DNA of 64,000 nt. Origin: Candidatus Nitrospira allomarina. Lineage in GTDB: Bacteria; Nitrospirota; Nitrospiria; Nitrospirales; UBA8639. The stretch covers positions 2,663,001 through 2,727,000 of the forward strand of contig NZ_CP116967.1 in assembly GCF_032050975.1 (NCBI RefSeq). The letters are read 5' to 3'. Positions within the stretch are counted from its first letter, which is position 1. Each line of letters opens with the position of its first letter. A program made the translations under genes and the position numbers. Of this stretch, positions 9,905 through 18,871 are shown one piece after another. The notes beneath the pieces are model-generated. The model was not told the origin of the DNA. It ran no database searches and saw only the letters and a list, made by a program, of their open reading frames with translations.

Positions 9905-10210
9905 ATGCAAACGTTTACCCTGGCAGCGATGAGAAACGAGCACCCCGATGTGTTCCCTCAATTGGTTCAGCAAATGCAACAACCACATTGTTCACGGTGC
10001 GGAGGAACGATGGTCGAGGAGACGTATATGGATATTTTCTCCGACTATGAGGATTTTCAGTTTCAGGCCAAGCACTGTATTCAATGTGGTGACGTCATTG
10101 ACCCGTTTATTTTGCTGAACCGGTTGCGAACACATTCAGGTGAGACTCCGGATGTGAACTCCTTGTCACAGCCGCGTCATCGTGAAAATGGATTGGTCAT
10201 GACCGGGTAA
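9905..10210 (+). CDS. Small zinc-ribbon protein
   Basis: A 101-residue protein with two CxxC knuckles (HCSRCGG and HCIQCGD, about 40 residues apart), enough for one structural zinc. The remainder is helical or disordered. Function is not known. A second protein of the same design is encoded on the other strand at 30324-30629, sharing the CxRCGG, KHCIQCGxVIDP and (F)IL signatures. Start ATG 9905 is preceded by AAGGAGG with a short four-base spacer; an upstream ATG at 9866 in frame lacks a ribosome site. GC-rich pairing just after the stop (10201-10220) may weakly terminate. Confidence 0.7.
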   Translation: MQTFTLAAMRNEHPDVFPQLVQQMQQPHCSRCGGTMVEETYMDIFSDYEDFQFQAKHCIQCGDVIDPFILLNRLRTHSGETPDVNSLSQPRHRENGLVMTG

Positions 10211-10273
10211 AAACCTGGTCATTCATTCTTGGTGGATTCGACCACGAAATGGTCACATAAAAGGGCAAATATC

Positions 10274-10654
10274 ATGAATCGCAAAACAGGCAGTTTTTAC
10301 TGGATATGTAGCATTCTACTGAGTCTCGTCATGATGGGACAGGGCATCGCTGCAGATATGCCGAAGGAACCCGGTGAGACCCATCTCATCAATGAAGATG
10401 TGAATATCATTACGGGCCTGTACACCCGGGAATACTCCTTGAAGGGAGATGGAGTCGTCGATTACAAAACGGCCCGACAAATTATTTTTTATGAAAATAA
10501 CAAGTTTTGGAATACGGTCGTTGAAACCGTTGAATGGCCCTTGTTCTATTGGCTGGATGACAATCGCGATGGCGTCTTCGATCAATTTGTCGATCAGCGG
10601 GTGGAAGGCAAGAGTGCCTATATTATCCCGTATTTGCCGGTTTCGGAGAAATAG
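10274..10654 (+). CDS. Exported protein of unknown function
   Basis: A 126-residue protein with an N-terminal signal peptide (basic start, hydrophobic core SILLSLVMMGQG, cleavage near IAA-DM). The mature part ends with DDNRDGVFDQF, which resembles a calcium-binding DxNxDG loop, a pattern also common in exported repeat proteins; one loop alone does not prove calcium binding. I do not recognise the family. It ends three bases before the Lon-like protease gene, so the two are almost certainly co-transcribed and may act together in the periplasm. Start ATG 10274 follows AAAAGGG. Confidence 0.6.
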   Translation: MNRKTGSFYWICSILLSLVMMGQGIAADMPKEPGETHLINEDVNIITGLYTREYSLKGDGVVDYKTARQIIFYENNKFWNTVVETVEWPLFYWLDDNRDGVFDQFVDQRVEGKSAYIIPYLPVSEK

Positions 10655-10657
10655 GCC

Positions 10658-11389
10658 ATGCACCATTTAAGAAGAACGGCTTTCATATTTACCGTTCTGG
10701 CCTGGGCAATCCCTGGGGGATGGGCCTTCCCCTTCGCACAGCCCGCAGTGGCCGAACAAATGTATTGGCAGAAGCAATCCGTGACCTTTCTGGGAACCAC
10801 TCTCGACGTGAATGGTGAACCCATAGGAATTGTGGCTGAACTTGACATCTCGTTTAGGAAACAGGAAGGCCAGGAAGCCTTGAATGTCACATTTGCGAGC
10901 GGACCGGGAAAATTTTCCCCATTTACTCAAGTGGCTATTCAATCCGGAATCGTCTCCGCGGCTCGTATGGCCGGTCTCGATCCAAAGAGCTGGAATATAT
11001 TCCTCAAATTTCCGAAACCCGGTGTCACGATTTATGGAGATAGTTTGACCGCGATGGTCAGTGTCGTGGCTCTGGCGATGGCTAACGATAACTCAATTCT
11101 CCTGAACCGGGTGATGACCGGTAAAGTAACCCGTGACGGTCATATCGGGGCGGTGGGAGGAATCCCATTGAAAATCCAGGCCGCCTTTGCGGAACACATC
11201 CCAAGAGTCATTATTCCTGACGATCGGTTTCCCGAAGACAATGATTGGGAGACGCCTTTTCTGATGCAGATTTCTCCCGTGAATACGGTGTTGCAGGCCT
11301 ATCAGATGTTGACGGGAACGACCCTTCCGAGGGCCGGGAAGGAGAAGGCCTCGGGATTGATGGTGGTGCACAATACCAAAGAGAAATAA
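10658..11389 (+). CDS. Exported Lon-type (S16) protease domain lacking an AAA+ ATPase
   Basis: A 243-residue protein: a signal peptide (1-32, HHLRRTAF.. hydrophobic ..AVA), then a domain matching the Lon proteolytic fold. The Lon serine motif is represented by YGDSLTAMVSVVALAM (Ser129) and the lysine motif by GAVGGIPLKIQAAF (Lys172); the 43-residue spacing equals that of the Lon Ser679/Lys722 dyad in E. coli. The intervening MTGKVTRDGHIG and following VIIPDDR also match the Lon pattern. No Walker motifs or PDZ domain are visible. I infer a periplasmic, ATP-independent peptidase or a peptide-binding relative. The small exported protein three bases upstream may be substrate or partner. Confidence 0.75.
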   Translation: MHHLRRTAFIFTVLAWAIPGGWAFPFAQPAVAEQMYWQKQSVTFLGTTLDVNGEPIGIVAELDISFRKQEGQEALNVTFASGPGKFSPFTQVAIQSGIVSAARMAGLDPKSWNIFLKFPKPGVTIYGDSLTAMVSVVALAMANDNSILLNRVMTGKVTRDGHIGAVGGIPLKIQAAFAEHIPRVIIPDDRFPEDNDWETPFLMQISPVNTVLQAYQMLTGTTLPRAGKEKASGLMVVHNTKEK

Positions 11390-11398
11390 GCAGAAAGG

Positions 11399-13381
11399 CT
11401 AGGCGGGATTTTTTTGTTGACAATATTGCCTGACGATAGTGACGAGGCTTTCAGCCGGACCTCCCTTGGTGACGAATGCCGCCGCTCCTGCCTCCCGGAA
11501 CCATCGGGCCACGTCCGGCGTGTCGTAGACGGATAATCCGATCATGACCGTGTCGGGAAGGAATTCTTTGATTCTTTTGATGGCTTCCAGACCGTCCATC
11601 TTGGGCATATGAAGATCCATCACCACGACGTCGGGACGGAGTGACTCACAGAGGGCAAGGGCATGGTTCCCGTCTTCTGCCTCTCCCACGACTTCAAAAT
11701 CCACTTGAGCGTTCAAAATATGGCAAAACCCCTCGCGGACCATCTTATGATCATCCGCGAGAAGAATGCGAATTTTTTCCGAGGGAGGGCGGGAAACAGA
11801 CGCATGCTTGACGGCATTCATGGGAGTCGGTTTGGCAGCACGTAATTGGACATCCTTACTGCTGTGGTCTATTGGAATACGCAGGAGGACTTGGGTTCCC
11901 ATCTTCTGGGCTGAATTGAGAACCATTTCTCCGCCGAGGGCTTCCAATCGTTCCCGAATACTAAAGAGTCCAAAATTAGTTGGGGATTGTTCATTTCTCT
12001 CTTCAGGATTTTCACTAAACCCGCAGCCAGAATCCTTAACCTCGATCAGCAGATGGTTGTCCTGTTGCAGAGACAGATTCACTATCACCTCTTTGACGCC
12101 GGAATGTTTGAGGACGTTATATAATAGTTCCCGAACGGATTGGAACACGAGAACGGCCTGATCCTCCGGCAGGGGTGGCGTCTCATCTGCACATTTCAGT
12201 TTGACCGTTAATCCCTGTTTTCCCATTTCCGTACCTAACCAGACGAGAGCGGCATGGAGTCCGAATTCATAGAGACAGGTCGGACTGAGTTGGCTGACCA
12301 GTGTCCGTGTATAGGTCAAGGATTGGTCCAGGAGCGTATCCGCCTCCTGAATCACCTTGAGGAGGGTTTCTTTATCGGACATCGATTGACCTTGACTTAA
12401 TTTGAGTCGACAGACGACAAGGAGCTGTGCCAGATAATCATGAAGGTCCGTCGCCAACCGGCGGCGTTCGCGTTGTTCGGTGACCGTGAGATCGGAAGCC
12501 ATGGCGCGTAGCCGTTCCTGGTTGCGAGTGAGTTCCTGAGTGCGTTGGATGACGCGCTCCTCCAAGGTGCGATTCAATTCGGCTAATTTGTCACTGGTAT
12601 CTTTTTGATCGCTTTTGTCTCGGACCACCTTGGCAAATCCGATCAGGTTGTCGTCGGGATCGCGTATGGCCGTCACCGCGCCGCTGGCCCAAAACCGGGA
12701 CCCATCGGCCCGTACCAGCCAATTGTCGTCGTCTCCTTTTTCTAAGGTTTCCGCCCTCCGCAATTCTGTTGCCGGACGACCATTGCGTTGGTCTTCAGCG
12801 GTGAAGAGCATAGAAAAATGTTTATGCAATGCTGCGTCTTCCGGGTAGCCAAAAAGCCGTTCGGCTCCGGAATTCCAATGCGTAATGTTTCCAAGCAAAT
12901 CAAGCATGATAAAAGCCAGGCCGGTGGCGCCATCAACAAACAAACGGTATTTTCTTTCGCTCTCCCGGCGAATCCGCTCATTCCTTTCCCGCTCCATAGC
13001 ATAGTGCAAGATTCGGGAAAGCAACACGGCATTCATCGAAGATTTGGGGAGATAATCCTGAGCCCCTAATTTGATGGCTTCCAGGGCAAGCGGTTCATCC
13101 TCATGCACGGTTAACACAACAAGGGGAATGGCCGAATTGGCCGACCGGATTCGTTTCAACGTTTCAAGGCCATTGGTTTCCGGCAGATTTAAATCAAGAA
13201 GGATGACGTCAAACGGCGTGCTGTGAAGGATGGTCAGCGCCTCTTTCAGAGTCGATGCGCGGGTGATATGAAAGGGGGACATACCGGAGGCATCCTTCAG
13301 CCGCTCGCGCACTAATTCTGCGTCGGCAGGATTGTCCTCCACGAGCAGGATGGAATACGTCGGGGATGGGAGCTCGCTCAT
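11399..13381 (-). CDS. Hybrid kinase: receiver-PAS-HisKA_3-HATPase-receiver
   Basis: 660 residues. An N-terminal CheY-like receiver (Asp63 in VILLDLNLP), a PAS domain (about 145-270, WNSGAERLFGYPEDA), a coiled coil, a HisKA_3 segment (RERRRLATDLHDYLAQLL), HATPase (N-box ELLYNVLKHSG; DSGCGF), and a C-terminal NarL-type receiver (VVVMDLHMPKMDG) with no DNA-binding domain. It is the last gene of a three-gene minus-strand operon; its ATG overlaps the stop of the single-receiver gene by four bases (13378-13381), which implies translational coupling. Signal input probably comes from the upstream membrane kinase via the free receiver. The kinase core is clearly paralogous to those at 3-1109, 3618-7982 and 24212-25690. 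Confidence 0.92.
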   Translation of the reverse strand: MSELPSPTYSILLVEDNPADAELVRERLKDASGMSPFHITRASTLKEALTILHSTPFDVILLDLNLPETNGLETLKRIRSANSAIPLVVLTVHEDEPLALEAIKLGAQDYLPKSSMNAVLLSRILHYAMERERNERIRRESERKYRLFVDGATGLAFIMLDLLGNITHWNSGAERLFGYPEDAALHKHFSMLFTAEDQRNGRPATELRRAETLEKGDDDNWLVRADGSRFWASGAVTAIRDPDDNLIGFAKVVRDKSDQKDTSDKLAELNRTLEERVIQRTQELTRNQERLRAMASDLTVTEQRERRRLATDLHDYLAQLLVVCRLKLSQGQSMSDKETLLKVIQEADTLLDQSLTYTRTLVSQLSPTCLYEFGLHAALVWLGTEMGKQGLTVKLKCADETPPLPEDQAVLVFQSVRELLYNVLKHSGVKEVIVNLSLQQDNHLLIEVKDSGCGFSENPEERNEQSPTNFGLFSIRERLEALGGEMVLNSAQKMGTQVLLRIPIDHSSKDVQLRAAKPTPMNAVKHASVSRPPSEKIRILLADDHKMVREGFCHILNAQVDFEVVGEAEDGNHALALCESLRPDVVVMDLHMPKMDGLEAIKRIKEFLPDTVMIGLSVYDTPDVARWFREAGAAAFVTKGGPAESLVTIVRQYCQQKNPA

Positions 13382-13821
13382 GACTCTGACACTTTTGGAG
13401 GAAGTTTTACCACAGACAGCCAGAAATCTTCGAGTGATTGAATCATTTTGATAAATTGCAAAATATCAATGGGTTTGACCAAATACGCATTGGCATGAAG
13501 ATCGTAACTCCGCAAGACGTCCGCTTCGTCATCAGAGGTGGTCAGCACCACCACGGGAATGGTGCGAGTGTGCGTATCGGATTTGATTTCCTTCAGAACC
13601 TCTCTCCCGTCCTTTTTCGGAAGATTTAAATCTAACAGGATAAGGTCCGGTCGGGGAGCCTGTTGAAAAGGTGCTGTCTGCCGAATAAACGCCATGGCGT
13701 TGACCCCGTCTTGTACCACATGAATCGTATTCTGGAGGCGAGCTTGCTGAAAAGCCTCCTGGGTAAGCCGGATATCAGCGGGATTGTCCTCTATGAGTAA
13801 AATTTCAATAGGATTTGGCAT
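13378..13821 (-). CDS. Single-domain response regulator (Rcp1/CheY type)
   Basis: 147 residues forming one receiver: acidic pair EDN (11-13), phospho-acceptor Asp64 (LILLDLNLPKKDG), Thr/Ser switch (VVVLTTSDDE) and Lys (YLVKPID). The extended loop before the Asp and the EDNPAD start are typical of Rcp1-like regulators that partner phytochrome-type or PAS kinases. It sits 14 bases downstream of such a kinase (13836-15299) and overlaps the hybrid kinase downstream, so I infer it shuttles phosphate between the two. There is no output domain. Confidence 0.9.
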   Translation of the reverse strand: MPNPIEILLIEDNPADIRLTQEAFQQARLQNTIHVVQDGVNAMAFIRQTAPFQQAPRPDLILLDLNLPKKDGREVLKEIKSDTHTRTIPVVVLTTSDDEADVLRSYDLHANAYLVKPIDILQFIKMIQSLEDFWLSVVKLPPKVSES

Positions 13822-13835
13822 GAACAGTCTCCGGT

Positions 13836-15299
13836 TTATTTAGGTAAGGTAAACGAAAACTTGGATCCTTTTCCAACTTCGGAGTCAACCCAGATGCGGC
13901 CTCCACGGCGTTCCACGATTTTCTTACAGATGGCCAGGCCGATTCCGGTGCCCTGGTACTCTTCCCGTGTGTGCAGTCTTTTGAATGGAAGAAAGATCCG
14001 CTCGAAATATTCCGATCCGACGCCGATCCCGTTATCCTGTACCGAAAAGACCCACCCGTCGGATCTCTCCTGGGCAGATACATGAATGTGTGGCGGTGTC
14101 GGGCCATGAAATTTAATGGCATTGGTAATCAGATTTTGGAGAAGATGGTGGAAATGTGACCGATCGGTCTGAATGGTCGGCAGAGGGTCATGTGTGATCG
14201 AAGCCTGTTTGTCCTCAATGGCCATGCGGAGATATTCGAGGATTTCATTGAGTACCCCCTCGGCGTGGACCGGCTCAGATTTCAGTTCCTGGGCCTGAAT
14301 TCTCGAATATTTCAGGAGGTCTTGTATAAGGGTTTGCATGCGATTCGCTCCATCGGTGACGAATCCAATAAATTCCTGACCCTGCTTGTCCAATTGCCCT
14401 TTATAGCGCTCCGCCAGCAACTGCGTAAAGCCATGAATCGTCCGGAGGGGTTCCTGGAGATCATGAGAGGCTATATAGGCAAATTGTTCGAGATCCTCGT
14501 TTGATTGTTTAAGGGAAGCTGCGTGATTGGCCAATGTGAGGTTCTGGATAGCCAGGAGATTTTCCAACCTCTTTTGCTGGGAAATATCCCGTGCAATTTT
14601 TGACGCGCCTATAGCGTTCCCCCATCGGTCGATAATGGGAGAAATGGTCAGCGACACCGGTATGTCCAGGCCGTCTTTCCTCCGTCGAATCGTTTCAAAA
14701 TTTTGAATCGGTTTCCCACGCTGGAGTTGTTCCAGGATCTCCTTTTCTTCGGCAATCCGGTCAGGTGGAAATAGAAATGGCATATATTGCCCGATGCTCT
14801 CCTGTGACGAATATCCGAACATCTGTTCGGCTCCGTTGTTCCAACTGGTGACTTGTCCTCTGAGTGTTTGTCCGATAATGGCGTCGGGAGTGGATTCCAC
14901 GATGGAGGCTAACCGAAGCCGGACCTCCATCCCCTGACGATATTGATAGGTGAGGAGGGCTGTTGCCCAAATCATAAAAAGCGATAAAAGACGGTTGGTC
15001 ACGGCATTGCCGGCAATGGTGCTTCCCGAATACACCACGTTGACCCCGGGTGAATAGATCACTCCAATAATGGCAAGGACCGTGCAGACTCCCGCGACGA
15101 TGAATGGGGATTTTGCATGGGGTAAATAGGAAGTCAGCAGAATGGCACTCACATATAACATGCCAACCGCGACTCCTGTTTTGGTGTATAGGTCCACCAC
15201 AAATATTCCGCCAATGAGAACGCTGATGGCTACCAGCAGGATGATATCCAATTTTTTTGCGTGAGAACCGGATTTGACCCGATCTTGAACCGTCATCAT
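13836..15299 (-). CDS. Membrane PAS histidine kinase
   Basis: 487 residues. The first 120 residues hold about four hydrophobic segments (for example ILLVAISVLIGGIFVVDLY and SPFIVAGVCTVLAIIGVIY), a MASE-like membrane input. A PAS domain follows (about 125-245, WNNGAEQMFGYSSQES, with a PAC-like WGNAIGASKIARDI), then a classical HisKA domain (YIASHDLQEPLRTI) and HATPase (NLITNAIKFHG, GTGIGLAICKKI). This HisKA type differs from the HisKA_3 cores elsewhere in the window and is the kind normally paired with Rcp1-like receivers, which is the next gene. First gene of the operon 15299 to 11399. Two adjacent ATGs (15299, 15296) are possible starts. Confidence 0.9.
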   Translation of the reverse strand: MMTVQDRVKSGSHAKKLDIILLVAISVLIGGIFVVDLYTKTGVAVGMLYVSAILLTSYLPHAKSPFIVAGVCTVLAIIGVIYSPGVNVVYSGSTIAGNAVTNRLLSLFMIWATALLTYQYRQGMEVRLRLASIVESTPDAIIGQTLRGQVTSWNNGAEQMFGYSSQESIGQYMPFLFPPDRIAEEKEILEQLQRGKPIQNFETIRRRKDGLDIPVSLTISPIIDRWGNAIGASKIARDISQQKRLENLLAIQNLTLANHAASLKQSNEDLEQFAYIASHDLQEPLRTIHGFTQLLAERYKGQLDKQGQEFIGFVTDGANRMQTLIQDLLKYSRIQAQELKSEPVHAEGVLNEILEYLRMAIEDKQASITHDPLPTIQTDRSHFHHLLQNLITNAIKFHGPTPPHIHVSAQERSDGWVFSVQDNGIGVGSEYFERIFLPFKRLHTREEYQGTGIGLAICKKIVERRGGRIWVDSEVGKGSKFSFTLPK

Positions 15300-15562
15300 A
15301 CGGACACACGTTTCCTTCTAATACTGAAGAACAGCATAGACATTCCCGGATCTATGTAAATGAGAACGTGGACACACGACATTACCTCGAGTGATCAGAG
15401 GGAGGCTGCTCTCCCTCGGCTGCGGTTACGCAAAACGACGTTGGGGCCCTGTCGTGAAAAAACGAAATTCGGAAAAGTATAGCGGCAATGAATAAGTCTT
15501 GTCTAAGAGTGAAACCCCCATGAAGTACCCACCGGGGCACCAGGGTTGTTGTTCAATCAACC

Positions 15563-15586
15563 CAGGGTTTTTCTCAGGTCTTGCCG
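15563..15586 (+). promoter_or_regulatory. AGGGTT-N6-AGG motif, copy 3
   Basis: CCAGGGTT, TTTCTC, AGG, then TCTTGCC; about 120 bases upstream of the small gene at 15704 and in the same direction. A weaker variant of the motif. Confidence 0.35.
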
Positions 15587-15703
15587 CCCAGACGATTCTG
15601 TATAAATAAAAAATCAAGGATCAAGAGGCAATTGACATCCTTGCTTCGGCATCATGGTTTTGAACCGATCGCCACCTGGATTCAACATAAGGAGAACAAA
15701 CCC

Positions 15704-15889
15704 ATGAACACAAGTCTTGAACACGAAACGGTTCATCCAAAGGGATTGGGGCAGACAAGAATGTCCCGTTGTTTGTTTGGAGATTGGCCGCGGCGAATGG
15801 TGCTCAAGTTGACTCTGCCCGTTACAGACCTACCGCTTTCCTTGCCGTCCTGCAAGGAACGCATGAGCACTGATATAAAAGCCTGTTAA
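15704..15889 (+). CDS. Small hypothetical protein
   Basis: A 61-residue ORF beginning with ATG at 15704, eight bases after AAGGAGA. It contains no recognised motif; it is basic in the middle with two cysteines near the C-terminus. It ends 23 bases before the DUF3309 gene and may share its transcript. The ribosome site and the upstream motif favour a real gene; the composition does not prove it. Confidence 0.4.
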   Translation: MNTSLEHETVHPKGLGQTRMSRCLFGDWPRRMVLKLTLPVTDLPLSLPSCKERMSTDIKAC

Positions 15890-15912
15890 ATACAGGAGGA
15901 GGAACTAAATTT

Positions 15913-16065
15913 ATGTCTACGATCGTTTTAGTCATACTCATTCTTCTGCTGGTCGGGGCCCTGCCGGTCTGGCCGTACAGTTCGTCCTGGGGCCCATATC
16001 CCAGTGGCGGGCTCGGATTGGTGCTGGTGATTGTGCTGATTCTGGCTTTGACAGGAAGATTGTAA
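15913..16065 (+). CDS. DUF3309 small membrane protein
   Basis: A 50-residue protein, too short for most ORF callers. It starts with STIVLVILILLLVGALPVWP, then the polar YSSSWGPYPSGG turn and a second hydrophobic stretch LGLVLVIVLILALTGRL. Two membrane segments joined by a WGYxPSGG-type loop are the signature of DUF3309. The function of this family is unknown; members are often found among stress-related small genes. It is preceded by AGGAGGAGGAA about ten bases from the ATG. Located between a small hypothetical and an exported repeat protein on the same strand. Confidence 0.8.
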   Translation: MSTIVLVILILLLVGALPVWPYSSSWGPYPSGGLGLVLVIVLILALTGRL

Positions 16066-16114
16066 GCCGCGCTCCGCCCTTTTGTTCATCATGAGAAAGA
16101 GGGAGAAGCTTGTT

Positions 16115-16585
16115 ATGCCCTTTAATAAACGCACCTGGTCGGCCATCGTACTCGCTTCATTGTTCTTGGGTTCGATGGGGGGAATGCTGTTGGCTTCTAC
16201 AAACCCCGCTGACTCAAAGGGGTCAGCGCCAAATGTCAGTGAGCCTATTTCTACTTCCGCCCTTCAAATTGTGAATGAGGAGGGTAAGGTCCGTGCCACG
16301 CTGGGTCTGTGGGACGGTGACCATCCGGCACTCATCATGGGAGATGACGCCTGTGGCCGTCGAGCTTCCCTCGCCGTGTATGGGAAGGAGCGAACCGGAT
16401 TAACTCTTTATGGAGAGGACTGCAAGCGGCGGGCGGCATTGGAAGTTCAGAGCGATGACCTCCCGATGTTCGTCTTGCGGGACCATTTGGATAATCCCCG
16501 GGTTCAAGTCGTGTTAAATAAGGACGGGAGTCCCCTCGTCCGGTTGTTTGATGCGAATGGAAAATCTCTGTGGGAAAAGCCATAG
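16115..16585 (+). CDS. Exported beta-repeat protein
   Basis: 156 residues from ATG 16115 (GGGAGAAG seven bases upstream). A signal peptide (RTWSAIVLASLFLGSMGGML) precedes a region of short repeats of the form RAxLxxxxDGxPxLxxxDxxGxxR, visible as VRATLGLWDGDHPALIMGDD, RASLAVYG, RAALEVQSDDLPMFVLRD and VVLNKDGSPLVRLFDANGK. Such repeats probably build a small beta-structure in the periplasm. I recognise the repeat style but no assigned function. A longer ORF from 16082 would hide the signal peptide. Confidence 0.65.
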   Translation: MPFNKRTWSAIVLASLFLGSMGGMLLASTNPADSKGSAPNVSEPISTSALQIVNEEGKVRATLGLWDGDHPALIMGDDACGRRASLAVYGKERTGLTLYGEDCKRRAALEVQSDDLPMFVLRDHLDNPRVQVVLNKDGSPLVRLFDANGKSLWEKP

Positions 16586-16669
16586 CCTATTCAGAAATGT
16601 TTTCATACACCTGTTTCCCTGAATTGAGGACCATCAATGAACGACAGATGGCATAAAAGAAGGAGATCA

Positions 16670-18244
16670 ATGTTTACCGATCCACCAATGATGAACACGA
16701 CCCGGCGGATGAAGCGAATGTTCATCACCGGAATCCTATTATTGACCGCCAGTGGTCTATTTGGGCTGGTATTTGCTGCGGATCATGACAAGACCCAAAG
16801 CTGGAAGGCCGTGCCGGGCAAAAAGGAGTTAGTTCCGGACATTGGTCCCCCGGCCATGGTTAAGGATTGGCAACGGGCATATCCACAGTATCAACCTGTT
16901 GGAAAAGGTGACACGGAAGAGGCTCCGGACGCTAAGCCGGGGACACCCAATCCTGAGGGTATTCACACATTGGGCGGGCGGACTCCGAGTTCATTTGTTT
17001 TTGATCTGAGTCCCAAGGATCCACTTGAGAAGGTGATTGAGCGGGAAGGCCAGCAACGATCAAAGATCAAAGCACAACAGCAACAATTACTCGATGAGCG
17101 ATATGATCTGTCCCCTCAATTTGTGGAAGGGGTCACGATGACTCGGGGGAAGCCCATTCCCAAAGGGCCCACCGCCCGACTACCGAAGGGCCTCACATTT
17201 GAACAGCTCGCCAAAATGCCTCCGGATGAGATTAAGGACAAAGATCTCTTCCCCTACCTGCCGTTGCCGCATCCGCTTCATTCAACAGGCGGCATGGTGT
17301 TTCCATCGATGATGACAGATATTCATCCTGAGCGCGAACGGTTTGACGTCCTTCATGATATGCCGGATCATTTTTTGCCGGAATTTCCACCTCCTGTGTT
17401 TTTAACAAGCCGTCCGGATTTAGGAGATGTCTCACAAGGTCAGGAGATCACCAACGAAAATTTTTACGCGTTGTTCGATGGCATTCTCTCACCGGTGCAA
17501 TTTGATGGCGTTCGATTACTGGTCGAAAAAATCCCCCAACAGCAATTTAATGCGACGGACGACCGGAAAACAATTTCGCCTAGCCGGGGGGTTGCCTGTT
17601 TCGATTGCCATGTGAACGGGCATACCAATGGCGCCATTCATTTGAATCCTGATAACCGGCCTCAATTCTCCCGGTTTCGCATTGAAACACCGTCCTTACG
17701 CGGCGTCAATATCCAGAATGTCTTTGGGTCCAAGCGAGCTCTGTCGTCCGTTGAGGACTTTTCCGAATTCGAAAACCGGTCGGCCTATTTCGATCATGAT
17801 CTGGCGACTGCCGAAAAAAAAGGTCGTCGCGATATGACCCGAACCGAAGTCATGAAAATGGCTCAGTTTCAGAAGCTTGTCGATTTTCCCCCTGCGCCGA
17901 AGTTAGACCTCTTTGGCCGATTGAATTCTCAAAAAGCCAGCGAAGAAGAATTGCGAGGTGAAGCGCTCTTTTTGGGTAAAGGCAAATGTGTGGCCTGCCA
18001 CACGGCTCCGTATTTTACTGATAACCTGATGCATGACTTGCGGGTGGAACAGTTTTATCATGGCCGGGCAGAGGGGTCTATCAAAACGTTTCCTCTCAGG
18101 GGAATAAAAGATTCCCCACCCTATCTGCACGACGGTCGCCTTTTGACTCTCGAGGACACGGTTGAATTTTTTGCCTTAGTCACTGGAGTCCAGTTGTCAA
18201 AAGAGGAAAAAGCGGATCTTTCCGCTTATCTCCGAGCCTTGTAA
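16670..18244 (+). CDS. Exported di-haem c-type cytochrome, peroxidase/MauG-like
   Basis: About 524 residues with a signal peptide (RMFITGILLLTASGLFGLVFAA) and two CxxCH haem-binding motifs: CFDCH (around nucleotide 17598) and CVACH (around 17990). The C-terminal part (LRGIKDSPPYLHDGRLLTLEDTVEFF, split by length here: LRGIKDSPPYLHDG then LLTLEDTVEFF, ending LSKEEKADLSAYLRAL) is the typical closing region of bacterial di-haem cytochrome c peroxidases. The N-terminal 250 residues are proline-rich and not typical, so peroxidase activity is an inference; an electron-transfer or oxidase role is possible. Start ATG 16670 follows AAGGAGAT; ATG 16637 is an alternative. Confidence 0.8.
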   Translation: MFTDPPMMNTTRRMKRMFITGILLLTASGLFGLVFAADHDKTQSWKAVPGKKELVPDIGPPAMVKDWQRAYPQYQPVGKGDTEEAPDAKPGTPNPEGIHTLGGRTPSSFVFDLSPKDPLEKVIEREGQQRSKIKAQQQQLLDERYDLSPQFVEGVTMTRGKPIPKGPTARLPKGLTFEQLAKMPPDEIKDKDLFPYLPLPHPLHSTGGMVFPSMMTDIHPERERFDVLHDMPDHFLPEFPPPVFLTSRPDLGDVSQGQEITNENFYALFDGILSPVQFDGVRLLVEKIPQQQFNATDDRKTISPSRGVACFDCHVNGHTNGAIHLNPDNRPQFSRFRIETPSLRGVNIQNVFGSKRALSSVEDFSEFENRSAYFDHDLATAEKKGRRDMTRTEVMKMAQFQKLVDFPPAPKLDLFGRLNSQKASEEELRGEALFLGKGKCVACHTAPYFTDNLMHDLRVEQFYHGRAEGSIKTFPLRGIKDSPPYLHDGRLLTLEDTVEFFALVTGVQLSKEEKADLSAYLRAL

Positions 18245-18309
18245 AGCTAAGCTTTGTAAGTGAAGCGTTGACGAGCTCGGTGTTGGGGTCCTAGGAAAGG
18301 AGAATGCCC

Positions 18310-18720
18310 ATGAAAAACCCGGCCCATGCCGATAAGGTCTGTATCGTATCTTTGCGTTGCCTGGGATTGATATTTGCTGTGGTTTTTTCCCTAACGGAAG
18401 CGGCCTTAGGGGATAGTTTACAGGAAACATCCTCCGGTGGAATTCAATCCAACGGCCATTCAACTAATCCGTCCGGTGAAGATTCCCCCCTCATAGGGGG
18501 AGGGGTCCGGACGCCCCCCGACATCGGAGCTTCAGGTACCTCATCTTCCACTCCTCCGGTTCGAACCGAATCACCGACAGATGAACCCAAAATTCTTCCG
18601 GATGTCTCACCTCTTCCCACCGATCCCTCGACTCCGGAAAAGGCTCCGGTCAAAGAGAGTGAGCCGTTAGGACAACCCAACCAGCTACAAAAGACGCCCG
18701 AAAACATGCAACGCTTTTGA
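18310..18720 (+). CDS. Exported Pro/Ser/Thr-rich protein
   Basis: 136 residues: a hydrophobic export signal (CLGLIFAVVFSLTEAALG) followed by a low-complexity region rich in Pro, Ser, Thr and Glu (for example PPVRTESPTDEPK and PLPTDPSTPEKAPVK), with no recognisable fold. It follows the cytochrome gene by 65 bases on the same strand. ATG 18310 is chosen because AAAGGAGA is seven bases upstream; ATG 18304 is too close to that site. Such tails are often cell-envelope linkers, but no function can be claimed. Confidence 0.55.
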   Translation: MKNPAHADKVCIVSLRCLGLIFAVVFSLTEAALGDSLQETSSGGIQSNGHSTNPSGEDSPLIGGGVRTPPDIGASGTSSSTPPVRTESPTDEPKILPDVSPLPTDPSTPEKAPVKESEPLGQPNQLQKTPENMQRF

Positions 18721-18871
18721 GCGTTGTCTATGCGCCGGAGAAACAGCCGATTCGTTGTTGGAAATTATGAAGCCGGGCGCCCTCCCTGAATTCCCATAGC
18801 AAACCAATGAGATGCAATCGGCTCCGATTGAGGCCCTCGTCTAGGGAGTGGAAGCTATTGGGACTCTCAAT

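Noticed and set aside
10203-10222. Hairpin after the zinc-ribbon gene as terminator
   Set aside because: Stem of seven with a wobble pair and no T-run; too weak to list as a terminator.
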